Below, one piece after another: positions 4,161-5,790 of a DNA stretch of 5,790 nucleotides (positions are counted from its first letter, which is position 1; every line of letters begins with the position of its first letter). Location: positions 1-5,790 of the forward strand of contig JAITBM010000023.1 in the NCBI GenBank assembly GCA_031283565.1, read 5' to 3'. Under the pieces are notes generated by a model, which did no database searches, was not told where the DNA came from, and saw only the letters and a program-made list of their open reading frames with translations. The translations under genes and the position numbers were made by a program. This stretch comes from Rickettsiales bacterium. GTDB taxonomy: Bacteria > Pseudomonadota > Alphaproteobacteria > Rs-D84.

Positions 4161-5381
4161 ATGACGTTCAATGATATTCTTAAAGAAAGCTGGCTGTCCA
4201 TCAGCGGAAACAAGATGCGGTCGTTCCTGACAGTTCTTGGGATCATTATAGGCGTAATGGCCGTCGTGATCATGGTTGCCGTCGGAGAGACCGTTCAAAA
4301 GCAGATCGACGATCAATTTTCATCGCTTGGCACCAACACGATCATGGTTCGCGCCGGAGCCGCGCAAACCGGCGGCGTGCGGACCCAGGCCGCGCGAAAC
4401 ACGCTCACTATCGACGACGCTGCCGCAATCGGGCGCCTGCCGGACGTCATGGCGGCGACTCCTGTTCAAAATTCCAGCGCCCAGGTCGTCTATGGAAACA
4501 AAAATTGGGGGACGCAGCTTGTCGGCGCCAACCCGGAATACGCCGCCGTGCAGAACATCGAGGTTGAAAAAGGCCAGTTCTTCGGGGCCGCCGATGTGCG
4601 CAATGCCTCGACCGTCGCGGTGATCGGGCCGGAAACCGCCTCGCAGCTAGGGTTGCCGGATGATCCCGCCGGACAGGTAATACGCGTTCAGAATACGCCA
4701 TTCGTGGTGCTCGGCGTCACGAAAGCCCGCGGCGACTCCGCAATGGGAAGCCAGGACGACATGATAATCATTCCGATAACAACATTGAAAAAACGCATTC
4801 AGGGCGGCAGGTTTCCGGAATCGGTGCAGATGATTTCGCTGAAAGTCTACCCGGATGCCAGCAATAATCTAGTGACCGAGCAGATAAGCGCCCTGTTGCG
4901 TCAGAGGCACCGCTTGAAAGAAACGGCCGAAGACGATTTTCAAATAATGGACATGAAGCAGATGATGGAGACAATGGATACTATCACTGGCTTTATGAAA
5001 ATGCTGCTGATAGCCATTGCCAGCGTTTCGCTGCTTGTCGGATCAATCGGGATCATGAACATGATGCTGGTTTCTGTCGCCGAGCGCACCCGCGAAATCG
5101 GAATCCGCAAAGCCATCGGCGCCAAAGAGCGGCACATCATAACGCAGTTTTTATCAGAGTCCATTTTAATATCCTTCATAGGCTCCATGATCGGCCTGGG
5201 TATCGGAGTGGGTCTGGCTCAGGGAATCGGCCGCTTCATTCTCGCCTATGAGGTTCCGCTTTCCTTAGTTGCCCCCGTAGTGGCCGTAGTCGTCGCCGTG
5301 GTCGTCGGCATAGCCAGCGGCGTCATGCCGGCGCTCAAGGCGGCGCGGCTCAATCCGATCGACGCCCTTCGCCACGAATGA
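4161..5381 (+). CDS. MacB/FtsX-type ABC transporter permease (no fused ATPase)
   Basis: The 406-aa product is an ABC-3 family inner-membrane permease. It has TM1 at about 21-43 (L-T-V-L-G-I-I-I-G-V), a large periplasmic MacB-PCD domain at about 44-276, and three C-terminal helices at about 278-303, 331-360 and 367-390. After TM2 it carries the signature M-N-M-M-L-V-S-V-A-E-R-T-R-E-I-G-I-R-K (299-317), the coupling element that contacts the ATPase. It ends in the usual A-A-R-L-N-P-I-D-A-L-R (394-404). MacB-like systems use ATP hydrolysis outside the membrane to drive periplasmic work such as export of peptides, toxins, antibiotics or lipoproteins; the substrate cannot be told here. E. coli MacB has the ATPase fused at its N-terminus, but here it must be a separate protein. 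No ATPase or periplasmic adaptor gene is adjacent in this window. The start is set by the promoter 6 nt upstream. Its stop is 4 nt from the stop of the converging 73-aa gene. Confidence 0.93.
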   Translation: MTFNDILKESWLSISGNKMRSFLTVLGIIIGVMAVVIMVAVGETVQKQIDDQFSSLGTNTIMVRAGAAQTGGVRTQAARNTLTIDDAAAIGRLPDVMAATPVQNSSAQVVYGNKNWGTQLVGANPEYAAVQNIEVEKGQFFGAADVRNASTVAVIGPETASQLGLPDDPAGQVIRVQNTPFVVLGVTKARGDSAMGSQDDMIIIPITTLKKRIQGGRFPESVQMISLKVYPDASNNLVTEQISALLRQRHRLKETAEDDFQIMDMKQMMETMDTITGFMKMLLIAIASVSLLVGSIGIMNMMLVSVAERTREIGIRKAIGAKERHIITQFLSESILISFIGSMIGLGIGVGLAQGIGRFILAYEVPLSLVAPVVAVVVAVVVGIASGVMPALKAARLNPIDALRHE

Positions 5382-5385
5382 TATT

Positions 5386-5607
5386 TCAAATCGAGCAGGT
5401 GTACGAACCCCTCTCATCGGAAGCGCTGTAAGAATACTCCGAAATCGTTCCCCATTCTTTCGTGCCGCTCGCGCAGGCATCGGCAATTTCCCCGGCATCT
5501 TTGTTAGGTGAACAGGTATTTGAAACCGTGTACATTGTCGTGCTGCAAGTATCGGGCGCGGCGATGTTCGGCATGGCGCATGTCAGGAGCAGTATTATCT
5601 TTTTCAT
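5386..5607 (-). CDS. Small exported Cys-containing protein (73 aa), unknown function
   Basis: The family is not recognised. The product begins M-K-K-I-I-L-L-L-T-C, a compact signal peptide ending near A16-A17, so it is probably exported. The mature part of about 56 residues is Ser/Thr-rich and holds four Cys (21, 32, 45, 71), enough for two disulfides. The start is supported by GAGG 5 nt upstream on the minus strand. The preceding gene's TGA overlaps that Shine-Dalgarno, leaving only 7 nt between the genes, so the two are probably cotranscribed and translationally coupled. It converges on the permease gene with 4 nt between stops and no terminator between them. Alternatives are a small periplasmic peptide or a remnant of a larger secreted protein. 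The signal peptide plus ribosome site make a real gene likely. Confidence 0.65.
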   Translation of the reverse strand: MKKIILLLTCAMPNIAAPDTCSTTMYTVSNTCSPNKDAGEIADACASGTKEWGTISEYSYSASDERGSYTCSI

Positions 5608-5612
5608 ATCCG

Positions 5613-5616
5613 CCTC
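5613..5616 (-). promoter_or_regulatory. Shine-Dalgarno of the 73-aa gene, overlapping the upstream stop
   Basis: GAGG on the minus strand lies 5 nt before ATG 5607 and shares two bases with the TGA (5615-5617) of the gene upstream. This arrangement favours translational coupling. Confidence 0.6.
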
Positions 5617-5790
5617 ATTTAATGAATGTGAAGTTGGTTATATACCTGCCGTTTACTCGGTCTATTTCTCTTAATTTTTTGAAATTGCCATTTGTGTCCA
5701 ACACCCCATCTCCGATTATCGAATCCGAGGAGCTCTCCTGTTGGCGATAATAGCCGGCTGGCACGTTTGCGGTTGGGTGGCAGCCACTGG
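5615..5790 (-). CDS. C-terminal end of an unidentified protein (5' end beyond the window)
   Basis: On the minus strand an open frame enters at the window edge and runs 57 complete codons to TGA at 5615-5617. The visible tail starts S-G-C-H-P-T-A-N-V-P-A-G-Y-Y and ends Y-I-T-N-F-T-F-I-K. It is rich in Ser, Asn, Asp and Gly, and more AT-rich towards its end than neighbouring genes. No domain is recognised. The tight 7-nt spacing to the 73-aa exported protein and the overlap of its stop with that gene's Shine-Dalgarno support it being a real gene in the same operon. The single Cys and the surface-like composition are compatible with an exported protein, but the N-terminus is not visible. Confidence 0.5.
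   Translation of the reverse strand, partial: SGCHPTANVPAGYYRQQESSSDSIIGDGVLDTNGNFKKLREIDRVNGRYITNFTFIK

Overview
The window (about 5.8 kb, moderately GC-rich) looks like a chromosomal piece of a Gram-negative bacterium. The evidence is an OmpA-like peptidoglycan-binding domain, an Skp/OmpH-like periplasmic protein, an ABC-3 (MacB/FtsX) permease and a type IV pilin-like protein. The pilin N-terminus (G-R-S-L-V-E-M-L-G-V) resembles, from memory, pilin-like proteins common in host-associated and metagenomic Alphaproteobacteria. That placement is an inference. No rRNA, tRNA, CRISPR array, insertion sequence or phage gene was seen.

Layout. (1) 2-412 (+) is the C-terminal part of an OmpA-family protein whose start lies outside the window. 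(2) 413-824 has no convincing gene. It holds a short reading frame with a ribosome binding site, broken by a stop, and weak terminator-like hairpins between the converging ompA-like and folD genes. (3) 825-3523 (-) is a probable three-gene unit read leftward: an Skp/OmpH-like anchored coiled-coil protein, a Cys-rich secreted protein of unknown function with a duplicated Cys motif, and a divergent FolD. (4) 3524-3605 is a compact divergent promoter region. (5) 3606-4058 (+) is a pilin-like protein and 4161-5381 (+) a stand-alone MacB-type permease, each with its own promoter. (6) 5386-5790 (-) carries a 73-aa secreted Cys-containing protein and the end of another gene just upstream of it. This pair converges on the permease gene with only 4 nt between stop codons.

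The most striking pattern is regulatory. Three genes (folD, the pilin-like gene and the permease gene) share the same start architecture: a TTGNNN -35 box, a 17-bp spacer, a TATAAT or TAAAAT -10 box, then exactly 6 nt and the ATG. None has a Shine-Dalgarno sequence. The expected transcription start falls on the A of the start codon, so these are strong candidates for leaderless mRNAs. The skp-like gene and the 73-aa gene instead have ordinary Shine-Dalgarno sites, so the window appears to mix two initiation modes.

Most of the products act in or beyond the inner membrane. FolD is the only clear cytoplasmic housekeeping enzyme. It shows unusual substitutions in its cofactor pocket and a shortened loop. 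No complete new multi-gene system could be demonstrated.
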